Positions 27,971 to 38,168 are shown, numbered from the stretch's first letter. The stretch is 64,000 nucleotides of DNA from DT-111 sp965263225 (GCA_965263225.1 CBDHHG010000050.1:62001-126000), one strand, 5' to 3'. The notes: a model not told the origin generated them from the letters alone. A program made the numbers and translations.

Positions 27971-29185
27971 GTGCAAAAAAAACGAATAGAAAGATTATAC
28001 CCGAATTTGGTTTCGGCGGTAGTTGCAGCCTTGCAACAGATATTTGAGGAGGGCCGGTACGCCGATCGCGTCATTGAAAAAACATTAAAGAGTAATAAGA
28101 AGTGGGGAGCAAGAGACCGTGCTTTCATCGCTGAAAGCGTCTATGAGATAGTTCGTTGGTACCGCTTATTGTATGCGATAGTGGGTAAACGCCCACGGCA
28201 CTCCCACGAGTGGTGGCATCTATTTGGTATCTGGAAAACGATTCGCGGGGGGGCTTTACCGGAATGGAAGGAGTTCGAAGGAATTAATGAAGGCCAGGTT
28301 CGCAGAGAACATAACAAATTGCAATCGATTCGAGCCATTAGAGAATCCATTCCGGAATGGATGGATAGAATGGGGGAGGAGGAACTAGGTGAACAATGGG
28401 ATGGAATGCTGGCGGCTTTGAATCGTCCAGCTAAGGTGGTACTGCGCGCCAATCTACTGAAGGTTAACTCTACGCAACTCGTTGAAAGCCTACAAACAGA
28501 TGGGGTAGTAGTGGAGGCCCTTTCAGAGGAGGCCTTTGTCGTTCAAAAAAGGAAGAATCTATTTTCCACGGAGGCCTTTAAAAATGGCTGGTTTGAGGTA
28601 CAAGACTTTTCTTCCCAACAGGTTGCACACTTCTTGGAGGTACAGCCTGGAATGCGAGTTATTGATGCTTGTGCTGGCGCAGGAGGTAAGACGCTTCACT
28701 TAGGGGTACTCATGGCTAATAAGGGACAGATAATTGGGATGGATACGGAGGCGTGGAAGTTGAAGGAGCTCAAACGCAGAGCCAAGCGGAATGGAATTTT
28801 CATTATTCAACCCAAACCGATTGACAGTACCAAGGTCATTAAACGGCAGAAGGAATCAGCAGACCGATTGCTCCTGGATGTGCCCTGTTCCGGCCTTGGT
28901 GTGCTGCGACGAAACCCGGACGCAAAGTGGAAATTGCAAGCAGAATTCTTAGAGAAAATTCGCGTAGAGCAGGCTCAGATCATTTCTAACTACAGTAAAA
29001 TGTTGAAGAGGGGAGGAAAGATGGTCTACGCAACTTGCAGCGTCTTACCCTCCGAAAACAAACTACAAGTTGACAATTTTCTCGCCGAACATGGAGATGA
29101 GTTTGTATTGGAGGCGGAGCGTAGTATTTCTCCAGAAGAAGGTTATGATGGTTTCTATATGGCGCGGTTGTTGCGAAAGGAGTGA
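27971..29185 (+). CDS. rsmB: RsmB/NOP-family rRNA m5C methyltransferase
   Basis: An m5C RNA methyltransferase of the NSUN/RsmB type. The N-terminal NusB-like helical domain (PNLVSAVVAALQQIF to GARDRAFIAESVYEIVR) is followed by the SAM domain. That domain has motif I VIDACAGAGGKTLHL, motif IV LDVPCSGLGVLRRNPD (Cys) and motif VI YATCSVLPSEN (catalytic Cys). It methylates cytosine in 16S rRNA in the cytosol. The frame is open from GTG 27914, but GTG 27971 directly precedes the conserved start QKKRIERLYPNL. A TAnnTTTG element (TACCTTTG, 27959-27966) just before it would give a nearly leaderless transcript. The start is therefore inferred. Confidence 0.85.
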   Translation: MQKKRIERLYPNLVSAVVAALQQIFEEGRYADRVIEKTLKSNKKWGARDRAFIAESVYEIVRWYRLLYAIVGKRPRHSHEWWHLFGIWKTIRGGALPEWKEFEGINEGQVRREHNKLQSIRAIRESIPEWMDRMGEEELGEQWDGMLAALNRPAKVVLRANLLKVNSTQLVESLQTDGVVVEALSEEAFVVQKRKNLFSTEAFKNGWFEVQDFSSQQVAHFLEVQPGMRVIDACAGAGGKTLHLGVLMANKGQIIGMDTEAWKLKELKRRAKRNGIFIIQPKPIDSTKVIKRQKESADRLLLDVPCSGLGVLRRNPDAKWKLQAEFLEKIRVEQAQIISNYSKMLKRGGKMVYATCSVLPSENKLQVDNFLAEHGDEFVLEAERSISPEEGYDGFYMARLLRKE

Positions 29186-29276
29186 GCATGGTTATTGCTT
29201 TTGGAAAGAAATAGGAATGGGTCGCTTGGCGTTTGTAGATAAGGAACGCCCTTCATGGACCTAAAGCGCTATAAGT

Positions 29277-30821
29277 ATGAATAAGCTAAAACTATTTGGT
29301 TGCCTACTTGCGGGTGGCTTTCTATTGTTTCAGTGTAAGAAGGATGAAACTCCCCTGCCTAAGCCCGTCTCTAGTGTTACAATTCTAAGCGATAAAGTTG
29401 AAGTAGATCCTTTTGGGTATAGTCCTCTCACTGCTCAGATTGAAATGGAGATAGATGAGCCAGTACGGGTGAATGTAACTGTGGAAGGTAAGAAAGGTCC
29501 TGGTTCTAGCATTCATCATTCCTTTACAGAATTCAATACCAAACACCTGGTGCCCGTTTATGGTTTATATGCCGGGACTACTACAACGGTTACCTTGGGT
29601 TTTATTGATCAGAATGGGGCGGATCGCGGAAGTAAGCGCTTTCAAATAGAGACCAAAGAGCTATTGGCAGACCTTCCCGATGTTTCAATTGATGTAGCCG
29701 AAAAGCGAGATATAGATAGAGGCTTAACGCTGGTCAGCTATTTTGGGCATTTTGGCAATCCCATTCCGCAGAAGCCATTTGCCTTTGATCAGTATGGGGA
29801 TATTCGCTGGTATTTGGACTACAATTCTCATCCTAGTCTACAAGGCTTATTTTATGATGTTGGGGTTGAACAACTAGCTAATGGTAATCTGTACTTCGGT
29901 GATGGAGAAAAAGACAAAATCTTTGAAGTCAATCCTTTGGGACTAATCGAGGAATCCTGGGATCTTACAGGGTACGGGCATCATCATGCCGTGTTGGAGA
30001 AACCCAATGGAAATTTCCTAGTCACCGTTAATAAATGGGGCTTAGAAACAATAGAAGATCACATTATCGAGCTAGATCGTCAAAGTAAATCTATTGTTAA
30101 TGAATGGGACTTGCGACAATCGCTAGATCCAGACCGCCAAACTATGGTGAATAACCGATCAGATTGGATACATGTGAATGCTATTGCCTACGATGAAAGT
30201 GATAACACCATCATTATTTCGGGCAGGACTCAGGGGGTAATCAAGCTAACGGAAGATAATGAGGTAGTCTGGATTTTGGGGAACCACTCGGGCTGGGATA
30301 AATCCGGCGATGGGAAAGACTTAAAGACGAAGTTGCTAACTCCAGTAGATGCCATCGGACAGCCTATTAATGATCCGGATGTATTAGCCGGAACTAAAAA
30401 GCATCCCGATTTTAGCTGGAGCTGGTACCAACACGCTAACAAATTGCTTCCCAATGGGAATCATCTGATATTTGATAATGGGCCTGGCCGAAATTTTTCT
30501 AATAACGAGGTATATAGCCGAAGTGTGGAGTACGAAATTGACGAAGGAAATATGCAAGTTCGTCAGGTCTGGACCTATGGTAAGGAGCGGGGCGCAGACA
30601 CTTATTCAAGTATTGTATCGGATACTGATTTTCTTCCTGAGCATAATAGAGTTACTTTCTCACCTGGGGCAATAGTGCAAGGTACACGGGAGTTTGGGCG
30701 CATTGTGGAAGTCGATTACACCACCAAGGAAGTGCTGTTCGAAGCGACGATCACACCTCCTGTCTCCTTCTATACTATCACCTTCCATCGTACGGAATGG
30801 GTGAATTTATATGGTCAGTAG
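29277..30821 (+). CDS. Arylsulfotransferase (ASST)-family lipoprotein
   Basis: A 514-aa lipoprotein (lipobox GFLLFQC). A beta-sandwich N-terminal domain (residues about 30-125) precedes a six-bladed propeller with ASST landmarks. These are YGHHHAVLEKPNGN, DWIHVNAIAYDESDNTIIISGR, EVVWILGNHSGW and WYQHANKLLPNGNHLIFDNG, with the His residues expected at the active site. The family moves sulfate between phenolic compounds through a sulfo-histidine intermediate in the periplasm. It sits in a window that also encodes sulfatases, pointing to sulfate-ester metabolism (inference). It starts 91 bases after the rRNA methyltransferase gene. Confidence 0.86.
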   Translation: MNKLKLFGCLLAGGFLLFQCKKDETPLPKPVSSVTILSDKVEVDPFGYSPLTAQIEMEIDEPVRVNVTVEGKKGPGSSIHHSFTEFNTKHLVPVYGLYAGTTTTVTLGFIDQNGADRGSKRFQIETKELLADLPDVSIDVAEKRDIDRGLTLVSYFGHFGNPIPQKPFAFDQYGDIRWYLDYNSHPSLQGLFYDVGVEQLANGNLYFGDGEKDKIFEVNPLGLIEESWDLTGYGHHHAVLEKPNGNFLVTVNKWGLETIEDHIIELDRQSKSIVNEWDLRQSLDPDRQTMVNNRSDWIHVNAIAYDESDNTIIISGRTQGVIKLTEDNEVVWILGNHSGWDKSGDGKDLKTKLLTPVDAIGQPINDPDVLAGTKKHPDFSWSWYQHANKLLPNGNHLIFDNGPGRNFSNNEVYSRSVEYEIDEGNMQVRQVWTYGKERGADTYSSIVSDTDFLPEHNRVTFSPGAIVQGTREFGRIVEVDYTTKEVLFEATITPPVSFYTITFHRTEWVNLYGQ

Positions 30822-31274
30822 CCGGGTAGCTGATGATAGATAGTTTTTCATTTTTATAAATTAGCACGAAACTTGTATCCTTTCTGTTAGAATTACGTAA
30901 TTGTTCTTGTAGTGAATACAAGACCAAGGTAGACCAATCTGCAGTATTTACGCGACTTAACTCTCTCTCCCCCCGTTCGATTTTATACACAGATTTTGGT
31001 GTTTTGTGAAAAGTAACTTCCTGAGCTGCTAAGCCATTCAGCTTTGCTGAGACAGCCTATCGGGAAGACACCTTTCACCAGCCGTATCTTTTGGGCGAAG
31101 GCAAGAAGAGCAAGGAGGTATTGGCAAAAAATGGCGTTTCCCACTGATAGGACGAAGCCAAATAGGTACTTAGTCACTCAAGTCCATAGAATAGTTTGGG
31201 GTAGCGTAAAGGGGACGAATAGTTTTGCCAGTCTCATCAGCCAAACCGGTAAGCTTAATTTTAAACTGACTCTA
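30822..31274. other. Intergenic stretch, about 450 bp
   Basis: The frame of the next gene is open from 31044, but that upstream part (beginning MLRQPIGKTPF, rich in Arg and Trp) does not look like a domain or signal. I treat it as 5' region. No terminator, repeat or RNA gene was recognised. Confidence 0.5.
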
Positions 31275-33338
31275 ATGAATAATGGAAGTGGTTTTGAAGA
31301 GCGGTTATCTGACCTAACAAATCAGTTCAACCAATTCAAGGAAAATCAGGAAAAAGCTCAAAAAGAGATCCAGAAACAAGCGGGAAGATATCCTTGGAAG
31401 CGGATAGGTAGATTGACTAAGCGATCTATTAGGATAGGAACGTTTTATCTGATTCTGTCTATCGTTTTATTTACAGGAGCTATGGCTTATCTCTCGAAAC
31501 TTGTCAATCAGCGGGTAAGGCAAGACCAAAAAATTATGGTGGAGAATCAATCTTTCATAGAGGGAGAACAGGAAAAACGTCGAAATAACCCATCGTATGG
31601 GATTCTATCCGCCATATTGGCTAAATACAATGAAGAAGTAGGGGATGGTACGCTGGATGATCAGGTCATGCCTCTTATTGAGCGTCTGGAAAGGGGGATG
31701 GGCCCCAATAACGAAATCAAGGTACTTAGTCTAGAAGGGCTGCAGTTTAATTTAAAGGACTTAGTATTACAAGAGGGGAAAATAGAGAAAGAAGAAGTCA
31801 AGAGCCAAATTCCTTTACTGTTTACTTACATTAAGCCGAATTCAACAGATTCCACCACCATTTTGATTCCACCGTCGGAGTACTCCTGCCAGTTTGATGA
31901 CTTTAGGGAAGGTTTTAGGAAAAAACTCAAGTTTAGGAAAAAACTCAAAAAAGGATTGAAAAGTAGTGCGGATTCGTTTGCGGTAGTTCTTGAAGAGATA
32001 AACAGAAAGAAAATATGCTTACTACCCAATACCTGGCAATCATTCCAAGCCTCTTTGATTGTTGCAGCCTTGGATTTAGATACAATAGATACGCTCCTTG
32101 ATGGGCTGGAACAAGTCTATTTTGTATCTTTTGATGGCATTTTCTCACATCGCGTTATTGATAACAGAGGGCTGGAACAATTAAAAAGGGTCGCCATTGA
32201 ACGCCCCATGTACAGATGGGAGGCTTCTTCCTATGCCCAATATTTTATTGACCCTAAGCATAAGCAGGAACCCTACTACGAGTCCAAAGCCTACCTGGAT
32301 ATAGCAGGGCTAGGTATCGTCAAAACTATTTCTATCCCAATTAAAAGGGATAGCCAAATTATTGGGGTCTTGTGCTTTGATAAGCAGATTTCAATTGAGC
32401 GTTATCTTGAAATAATGGCTCCGCAACAAACCCTTGAAACTCAAGACGACAAGGCGAAAATAACTTCCTGGGACTATGGTGCTTATCACTATCAGTTGAT
32501 CAGTTTGCCTTTTCGTGAGAATCAAGACGAGATGAAGGAGAGGATCCCTAAAGATGCTAAAGTACTTCCTTCCATTATTGAGGAAAATCTTGAGAATTAC
32601 ATCGAGAAGATCGAGAAGAAAGATGAATATGATCGAGTAAATCCAGTTGATTTAGATTCTACCAAAGAGGACCTCCCTTCCTCCTTGTTTCGAATTATAT
32701 TGAAAAGAGATAATGAATTTCATCATGTGCTTTACATCTCTTCCAATCTGGAGAATTCCCAAACTGATTACATCTTACAGTTGATATTAGTGCTCGGGTT
32801 AATCATTTCTTCTCTTTTCCTTCTATTCAACGCAGCAAGAAAGACCATTGGACATAATGAAAAAGCAGGACTGGCCAATATCCTGCGTAATCTGCCCATT
32901 GGGGTGCTAGAACTTGAGAAGGCAAAAGCCGGAGATCTGGTGAAATACGGGAATGATTATGCAGAGGAAATCACCGGGAAAGTCCTGGATAGATTTGGAG
33001 AGAGTAAGAGGAATAATGTGCAGTACTATAAGGACATCATTGATTTTGAATCACTCGTAGCCAAATCGTGGAACCTTCAGGAAAATAACATTTCCTTGAA
33101 GAAGGTCTCTTATGAAGATATCCGCAATATCCGGAATCGGGAGGGGAAGACTACTTCCTATTTCGCTAAATTGAAAAAGAAGAATGGTCATGCGAGTATT
33201 ACGGAATGGGTTGAAATAACCGGATCACCTATTCTTAATATTAATTCTAGTAATGACCAAACTTTCGGGGTATTCAAGAAAATCAGGAACTCAGCACTGA
33301 TCGAGCGATTAAACGATGCCTCTAAGACTAAGCTATAA
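31275..33338 (+). CDS. Membrane sensor protein: periplasmic sensor region plus PAS-like domain, no output domain
   Basis: ATG 31275 is preferred because it begins a coiled coil (ERLSDLTNQFNQFKENQEKA) leading to transmembrane helix 1 (GTFYLILSIVLFTGAMAYL). About 400 residues of periplasmic region follow, with a possible dCACHE-like fold (YLDIAGLGIVKTISIPIKRD and then GVLCFDK). Helix 2 is YILQLILVLGLIISSLFLLF. The cytosolic C-terminus (LRNLPIGVLELEKA, YGNDYAEEITGKVL to EWVEITGSPILN) looks like a PAS domain. No kinase, GGDEF, HAMP or methyl-accepting region follows, so its signal must go to a partner. The downstream membrane gene starts 27 bases later. Confidence 0.72.
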   Translation: MNNGSGFEERLSDLTNQFNQFKENQEKAQKEIQKQAGRYPWKRIGRLTKRSIRIGTFYLILSIVLFTGAMAYLSKLVNQRVRQDQKIMVENQSFIEGEQEKRRNNPSYGILSAILAKYNEEVGDGTLDDQVMPLIERLERGMGPNNEIKVLSLEGLQFNLKDLVLQEGKIEKEEVKSQIPLLFTYIKPNSTDSTTILIPPSEYSCQFDDFREGFRKKLKFRKKLKKGLKSSADSFAVVLEEINRKKICLLPNTWQSFQASLIVAALDLDTIDTLLDGLEQVYFVSFDGIFSHRVIDNRGLEQLKRVAIERPMYRWEASSYAQYFIDPKHKQEPYYESKAYLDIAGLGIVKTISIPIKRDSQIIGVLCFDKQISIERYLEIMAPQQTLETQDDKAKITSWDYGAYHYQLISLPFRENQDEMKERIPKDAKVLPSIIEENLENYIEKIEKKDEYDRVNPVDLDSTKEDLPSSLFRIILKRDNEFHHVLYISSNLENSQTDYILQLILVLGLIISSLFLLFNAARKTIGHNEKAGLANILRNLPIGVLELEKAKAGDLVKYGNDYAEEITGKVLDRFGESKRNNVQYYKDIIDFESLVAKSWNLQENNISLKKVSYEDIRNIRNREGKTTSYFAKLKKKNGHASITEWVEITGSPILNINSSNDQTFGVFKKIRNSALIERLNDASKTKL

Positions 33339-33365
33339 ATCAATTGACCTATAGAACCCATTCTT

Positions 33366-34154
33366 ATGATGAAAACTGCATTTCTCCTTCTACAAATTCT
33401 GTTGATCCTACTCAATTTGCCCATATTTTTCTGGTTTATTAAGCGACTAACGGGCTATTACATCAACATGGAAGAAAAGAAGATTCCGATACAGGGAGGT
33501 TTTGAATATAGATATGTATTCCAAAATCAAAGAGATTTTAAGATTGATGAATCAGTGGTGATTTTAATAGAGAACTCGCGAGGAGAATGGCTCGAAGATT
33601 CGATTTCTATTGTACACGGGCCTACCCAAAGAGCGAGTCAGAAACCGGAGATTAAACCAGCCAAGACACCCAACGCCAATGAAGAAAATATCCAAATTAT
33701 TTTCCCCAAAGGAATCCGCCCTTATGCTACTTGGATGGTTATCTGTAGAACAAAAAATGAGGCACCCCTGGTGAAAAGCATCACAGCCGATGGAAAAAAT
33801 ATCCTTAAAAGAAGTACTTCTACAAATGGAAACAGTCGACCTTCTTCTCGTAAGACCTGGTTGCAACAAAATCCACTGGACTTGTTGAGAAGCTTTTTGT
33901 ATGTGGCTTTTGTTTTTAGTCTGTTGATATTCTACTTCTATTGTCGAGACATACAGTTTATCTGGCAGGAACTGACACAATTTAATTTCTTCTTCTGGAC
34001 TACCCTGTCCGCTTTATTGATCGCTATTGTCTATGGATATATTGCTATACTAATTTGTACACCGATTCGACCTAGCATTATCATGGGATATCTAGATGAA
34101 AAGGACCTGGAGAGTACGTCACACTGGACATATGGGGACCTAGCATTCAGTTGA
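33366..34154 (+). CDS. Hypothetical membrane protein, partner of the sensor
   Basis: A 262-aa protein with one N-terminal membrane segment (AFLLLQILLILLNLPIFFWF), a soluble beta-rich region of about 150 residues (YRYVFQNQRDFKIDESVVIL, IQIIFPKGIRPYATWMVIC), and two C-terminal membrane segments (FLYVAFVFSLLIFYFY and TTLSALLIAIVYGYIAILI). The family was not recognised. The 27-base spacing and shared strand with the sensor protein argue for an operon. A degenerate small membrane gene follows. Confidence 0.7.
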   Translation: MMKTAFLLLQILLILLNLPIFFWFIKRLTGYYINMEEKKIPIQGGFEYRYVFQNQRDFKIDESVVILIENSRGEWLEDSISIVHGPTQRASQKPEIKPAKTPNANEENIQIIFPKGIRPYATWMVICRTKNEAPLVKSITADGKNILKRSTSTNGNSRPSSRKTWLQQNPLDLLRSFLYVAFVFSLLIFYFYCRDIQFIWQELTQFNFFFWTTLSALLIAIVYGYIAILICTPIRPSIIMGYLDEKDLESTSHWTYGDLAFS

Positions 34155-34225
34155 AGTGACTTTTCCTCCACCTTCTTTTTCAGGTTAGTAATGGAATAGT
34201 AGAGTTCTCATTGTTCGGAGGGCAG

Positions 34226-34487
34226 ATGTAGCATGAAACCTTCGCGGCTTTCTGGTTTTTCTACTTTGGATTACTGCTTTTCCCGATTGGACTTCTTGTT
34301 CGATTTATGGACCGACAAGGGCTTACCTTCCTGATCCCTTCGTCTGGGCTTATTTGTGTTTTATTCTGTTGGGCGTCTACATGATTCCCCCCCCTTGGGC
34401 ATGACTTTTTTCGTACTGCCGCACGCGATTTACATGGCCAACCAGATTCGGAAAGAACAATCTGGGGCAGCGGAAGCCACCGGGTAA
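34226..34487 (+). pseudogene. Broken small membrane protein (about 87 codons), nonsense plus two frame breaks
   Basis: Three frames together spell one coherent small membrane protein. ATG 34226 is followed by TAG at 34229 (likely from TGG) and then HETFAAFWFFYFGLLLFPIG, LLVRFMDRQG. Frame +1 then gives DPFVWAYLCFILLGVYMIPP. The last frame gives LGMTFFVLPHAIYMANQIRK and ends at TAA 34485. One missing C near 34331 (TTCCTGATCC) and one missing C in the C8 run at 34387-34394 restore continuity. Whether this is decay or sequence error cannot be told here. It follows the sensor/membrane pair on the same strand. The family was not recognised. Confidence 0.6.
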
Positions 34488-34559
34488 TTTGTACTTGAGG
34501 AGAGGGACTGGATACCTATCTGGTTGGTAAAGGTAGCCATCCAGCCCAAGTTCAAGAGC

Positions 34560-37500
34560 TTACGAAAGATCCAATTCGATCACTAGATCATCTTGCTCTA
34601 CAAGGCTCTTTTGTTTAAGATGAACTTTTTTGACGATGCCAGCCACCGGAGAAGTGATCGTACTTTCCATCTTCATGGCCTCTATAATGAATAAAGGTGT
34701 ATTCTCGTCAACTTCGTCTCCCTCGCTTACCAAGATTTTAGATAAACTACCTTGCAGTGGTGCGCCGATCTCCTGATCGCCAACAGCTTTACGGTTAGCA
34801 GTAACCTCGGACTTTTCATTTAGATCGCGGATGGGAACCGAACGCGTCTGGCCATTCAGTTGGAAGATAACTAGCCGGTTTCCTAAGTCATCAGGCTCCG
34901 TCATATTGAGGTACTTAATCAAGACATTTTTTCCAGGAGAAAGGCTGACTATAATTTCTTCGTTGGGTTCCAAACCATAGAAAAAGGCAGGAGAAGGAAG
35001 GTTTCTAACCGCTCCAAAGTTGTCAAAATGTTGGCGGTAATCTTTGAATACTTTGGGATACAATTTGTAAGATAAGAAGTCATTTAAATCTTGATCTTCT
35101 CCGAATTCCTTTCGGAAACCTTCCAGTTCTTCTTCGAACTCGATCGGGGCCAGATGGGCATTCGGTTTATCGGTATAGGGTTCTTCACCCTTTAAAACCA
35201 AGGCTTGGAAGTCGGCTGGGAATCCCCCCTCAATTTGCCCTAGATCTCCTCGCATGAGGGCCTTTACACTATCGGGAAAGGCTAGGTTTTTACCCCGCTT
35301 AAGCACATCCTCTTTGCTCAAACCATTGGACGTCATAAACATGGCCATATCCCCCACCACTTTAGAGGAAGGGGTTACTTTGATGATGTTTCCGAAAAGT
35401 TCGTTGGCGGCTTTATAATTGGCTTTGATCGTTTCAAATTGATCTTCTAGACCTAGTCCTCTGGCTTGTGGACGTAGGTTGGAGTATTGCCCCCCGGGAA
35501 TCTCGTGCTCATATACATCTGCCGACCCTGCGCGCAATTCCGTTTCGAAGGGGTAATAATACTTTCGAACAGCCTCCCAGTAATTGGAATACTGGTTCAA
35601 AGAGGGCAAGTCAATAGGATTCTCCCTTTCATGCCCTTGCATCATAGCTACGACGGAGTTAAAATTAGGCTGAGCTGTTAGCCCTGAAAGGGCACTAATA
35701 GATACGTCTATGATATCAACACCTGCATCAATAGCTTTTAGGTAGGTAGCAGACTGGATAGAGGAGGTGTCATGGGTATGCAAATGGATGGGCGCTTCGA
35801 TATGTTCTTTTAAAGCAGAGATCAGCTTTTCAGCTGCTAGCGGCCGCAGCAAGCCCGCCATATCTTTAATGGCAATGATATGAGCGCCTTCATCTTCCAA
35901 TCGTCTAGCTAGGTCCACATAGTATTGCAGGCTAAACTTATCATGTGCCGGATTGAGGATGTCTCCTGTATAACACAAACAGGCTTCAGCTATCGAATTG
36001 GTGCGTTCGCGAACCGTCCGAATACTTGTTTTCATCGCCTCCACCCAATTTAAAGAGTCGAAGATTCGGAAAATATCTATACCAGTCTCCGCAGCCTGCT
36101 CAATGAACTTAATCACCAGGTTATCTGGGTACGCCGTATAGCCTACGGCATTGGACCCACGCAGTAGCATTTGCAGCAACATGTTTGGCATAGCAGCTCG
36201 TAGGTCTTCGAGTCGTTGCCAGGGGCATTCTTTTAAGAACCGGAGGGAAACATCAAAAGTGGCTCCACCCCAAACTTCCATAGAGAAGATATCGCTGCCA
36301 TGTTTTCTTGCGAAACTCTCTGCCACTTCCAGCATATCGTAGGTGCGCATTCGGGTGGCCAGGAGTGACTGATGTCCATCCCGGAAAGTTGTGTCGGTAT
36401 AATGAATTTTCTGTTCTGATTTCAGCCATTTGGCAAAATCTACTGCCCCCAGCTCATTCAACTTGTCTTTCATCCCCTTGGGATATTCCTGCGTATAGTC
36501 AACGGATGGAACAATTGGCTTCAAGAAGACCTTGTTTTGGTCTTTAAACTTAACATCCGGGTTGTTATTGACAATAACATTAGCCAAATAGCGTAGCATT
36601 TTGGTGCCACGGTCTTGCCAATTCGGGGGGACGAGCAGTTCCGGATGTTCTTTAATGAAGTTCACCGTTGCCGCTCCGTTTTGGAAGGTTTCGTTATTGA
36701 GTAGATTCAAAAGAAAACCAATGTTGGTTTTAACCCCTCGAATTCGGAACTCTCGCAGGGCCCGATGCAGTCGCCGGGAAGAACCCTTCATCGTACGCCC
36801 CCAAGCGGTGACCTTTACCAACATGCTATCGAAGAAGGGAGAAATTTTAGCACCAGGATAGGCGCTACCTGCATCCAAACGGATTCCCATACCAGAGGCA
36901 CTACGGTAAGCTATTAGCGTACCATAGTCTGGCTTGAAGTCCAAGGAGGGATCCTCCGTAGTGACCCTACACTGTATCGCACAGCCATTAATTTTAACAT
37001 CATCTTGACTGCGAATGAAGATGGTCTTGTGTTCTAAGGGATAGCCCATGGCAATCAAAATCTGACTTCTTACCAAATCTACCCCCGTAATTTCCTCCGT
37101 GATGGTATGTTCAACCTGTATTCTAGGATTTACCTCAATGAAGTAAACATTTTCTTCTTGGTCTACTAAGAACTCCACGGTACCAGCATGACTATAGGAA
37201 ACTTCTCTTGCTAATCGCAGAGCATAAGCATACAACTTATCCTTGGTTTCCTGTTTTATCGTGACACATGGGGCAATTTCTACTACTTTTTGGAAACGCC
37301 TTTGCACGGAGCAATCTCTTTCAAAAAGATGGACAATATTGCCATACTTATCCCCTAATATCTGAACCTCAATGTGTTTGGGGTTTTCAATAAACTTTTC
37401 CAGGAAAACGGTATCATCCCCAAAGGCAGTCTTGGCCTCTCCACGCGCCTCATGATATTCCTGAACCAACTGTTCATCACTACGAACAACCCGCATACCT

Positions 37501-38018
37501 CGGCCACCACCACCCGCTGCTGCCTTGATGATTACGGGATATCCGATATGTTGAGCTTCCCTCAAGGCGATTTCTTCGGACAGCAGGGGTTCTCGACTGT
37601 CTTCGATCAAGGGCACCTGAGCTTGTCTAGCTAGTTTCTTGGCGGCTACCTTATCGCCTAAGCGATCCATGACCTCTGGATCTGGGCCGATGAAGGTTAC
37701 TCCTGCTTCTCTACATCTTCTCGCAAAATGTACATTTTCACTTAGGAAACCATAACCAGGATGAATCGCGTCAACATCGTGTTCTTTAGCTACCCGAAGA
37801 AGGGCATCAATGTCAAGGTAGGGCTTTAATGGGTCGTCCTCAGCACCAATCTGATAGGCTTCGTCTGCCTTATACCGGTGAAGAGAGTATCTGTCCTCGT
37901 ATGTATATATTGCAACAGTTCTAAGATTGAGTTCACTAGCTGCTCTTAATATCCTGATTGCAATCTCTCCACGATTGGCGACAAGGATCTTCTTGAATCT
38001 ATTGACATTGGCCGTCAT
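34560..38018 (-). CDS. pyc: Pyruvate carboxylase
   Basis: A 1152-aa biotin enzyme with the full single-chain architecture. The biotin carboxylase domain (KILVANRGEIAIRILRA, ATP-grasp loop KAAAGGGGRGMRV, VEFLVD and IEVNPRIQVEHT) is followed by the carboxyltransferase domain (TDTTFRDGHQSLLATRMRT, metal ligands in HLHTHDT). Next comes the allosteric/PC tetramerisation region and a C-terminal biotinyl domain with EAMKMES, biotinylated Lys at about 1116. It makes oxaloacetate from pyruvate, bicarbonate and ATP to refill the TCA cycle. The length is standard. The gene is divergent from the M43 protease with about 250 bases between. Confidence 0.97.
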   Translation of the reverse strand: MTANVNRFKKILVANRGEIAIRILRAASELNLRTVAIYTYEDRYSLHRYKADEAYQIGAEDDPLKPYLDIDALLRVAKEHDVDAIHPGYGFLSENVHFARRCREAGVTFIGPDPEVMDRLGDKVAAKKLARQAQVPLIEDSREPLLSEEIALREAQHIGYPVIIKAAAGGGGRGMRVVRSDEQLVQEYHEARGEAKTAFGDDTVFLEKFIENPKHIEVQILGDKYGNIVHLFERDCSVQRRFQKVVEIAPCVTIKQETKDKLYAYALRLAREVSYSHAGTVEFLVDQEENVYFIEVNPRIQVEHTITEEITGVDLVRSQILIAMGYPLEHKTIFIRSQDDVKINGCAIQCRVTTEDPSLDFKPDYGTLIAYRSASGMGIRLDAGSAYPGAKISPFFDSMLVKVTAWGRTMKGSSRRLHRALREFRIRGVKTNIGFLLNLLNNETFQNGAATVNFIKEHPELLVPPNWQDRGTKMLRYLANVIVNNNPDVKFKDQNKVFLKPIVPSVDYTQEYPKGMKDKLNELGAVDFAKWLKSEQKIHYTDTTFRDGHQSLLATRMRTYDMLEVAESFARKHGSDIFSMEVWGGATFDVSLRFLKECPWQRLEDLRAAMPNMLLQMLLRGSNAVGYTAYPDNLVIKFIEQAAETGIDIFRIFDSLNWVEAMKTSIRTVRERTNSIAEACLCYTGDILNPAHDKFSLQYYVDLARRLEDEGAHIIAIKDMAGLLRPLAAEKLISALKEHIEAPIHLHTHDTSSIQSATYLKAIDAGVDIIDVSISALSGLTAQPNFNSVVAMMQGHERENPIDLPSLNQYSNYWEAVRKYYYPFETELRAGSADVYEHEIPGGQYSNLRPQARGLGLEDQFETIKANYKAANELFGNIIKVTPSSKVVGDMAMFMTSNGLSKEDVLKRGKNLAFPDSVKALMRGDLGQIEGGFPADFQALVLKGEEPYTDKPNAHLAPIEFEEELEGFRKEFGEDQDLNDFLSYKLYPKVFKDYRQHFDNFGAVRNLPSPAFFYGLEPNEEIIVSLSPGKNVLIKYLNMTEPDDLGNRLVIFQLNGQTRSVPIRDLNEKSEVTANRKAVGDQEIGAPLQGSLSKILVSEGDEVDENTPLFIIEAMKMESTITSPVAGIVKKVHLKQKSLVEQDDLVIELDLS

Positions 38019-38168
38019 ATTTCAATCTGGTTTAAACGTGAAAAATGCAAATTTGGAAGTATGGCTAGGCAGGTTTTGGGCAGCAAATATAGGGAATGTG
38101 GACTGATTTTGGGATTAGTCACCGAAGATTCTCAGAAAATCAACATTGTCTGGATGTTTGTCCCCCTG

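Noticed and set aside
31044..31274. Extended N-terminus of the sensor protein
   Set aside because: The extra 77 residues are Arg/Trp-rich without a domain or signal, and Met 31275 begins the coiled coil.
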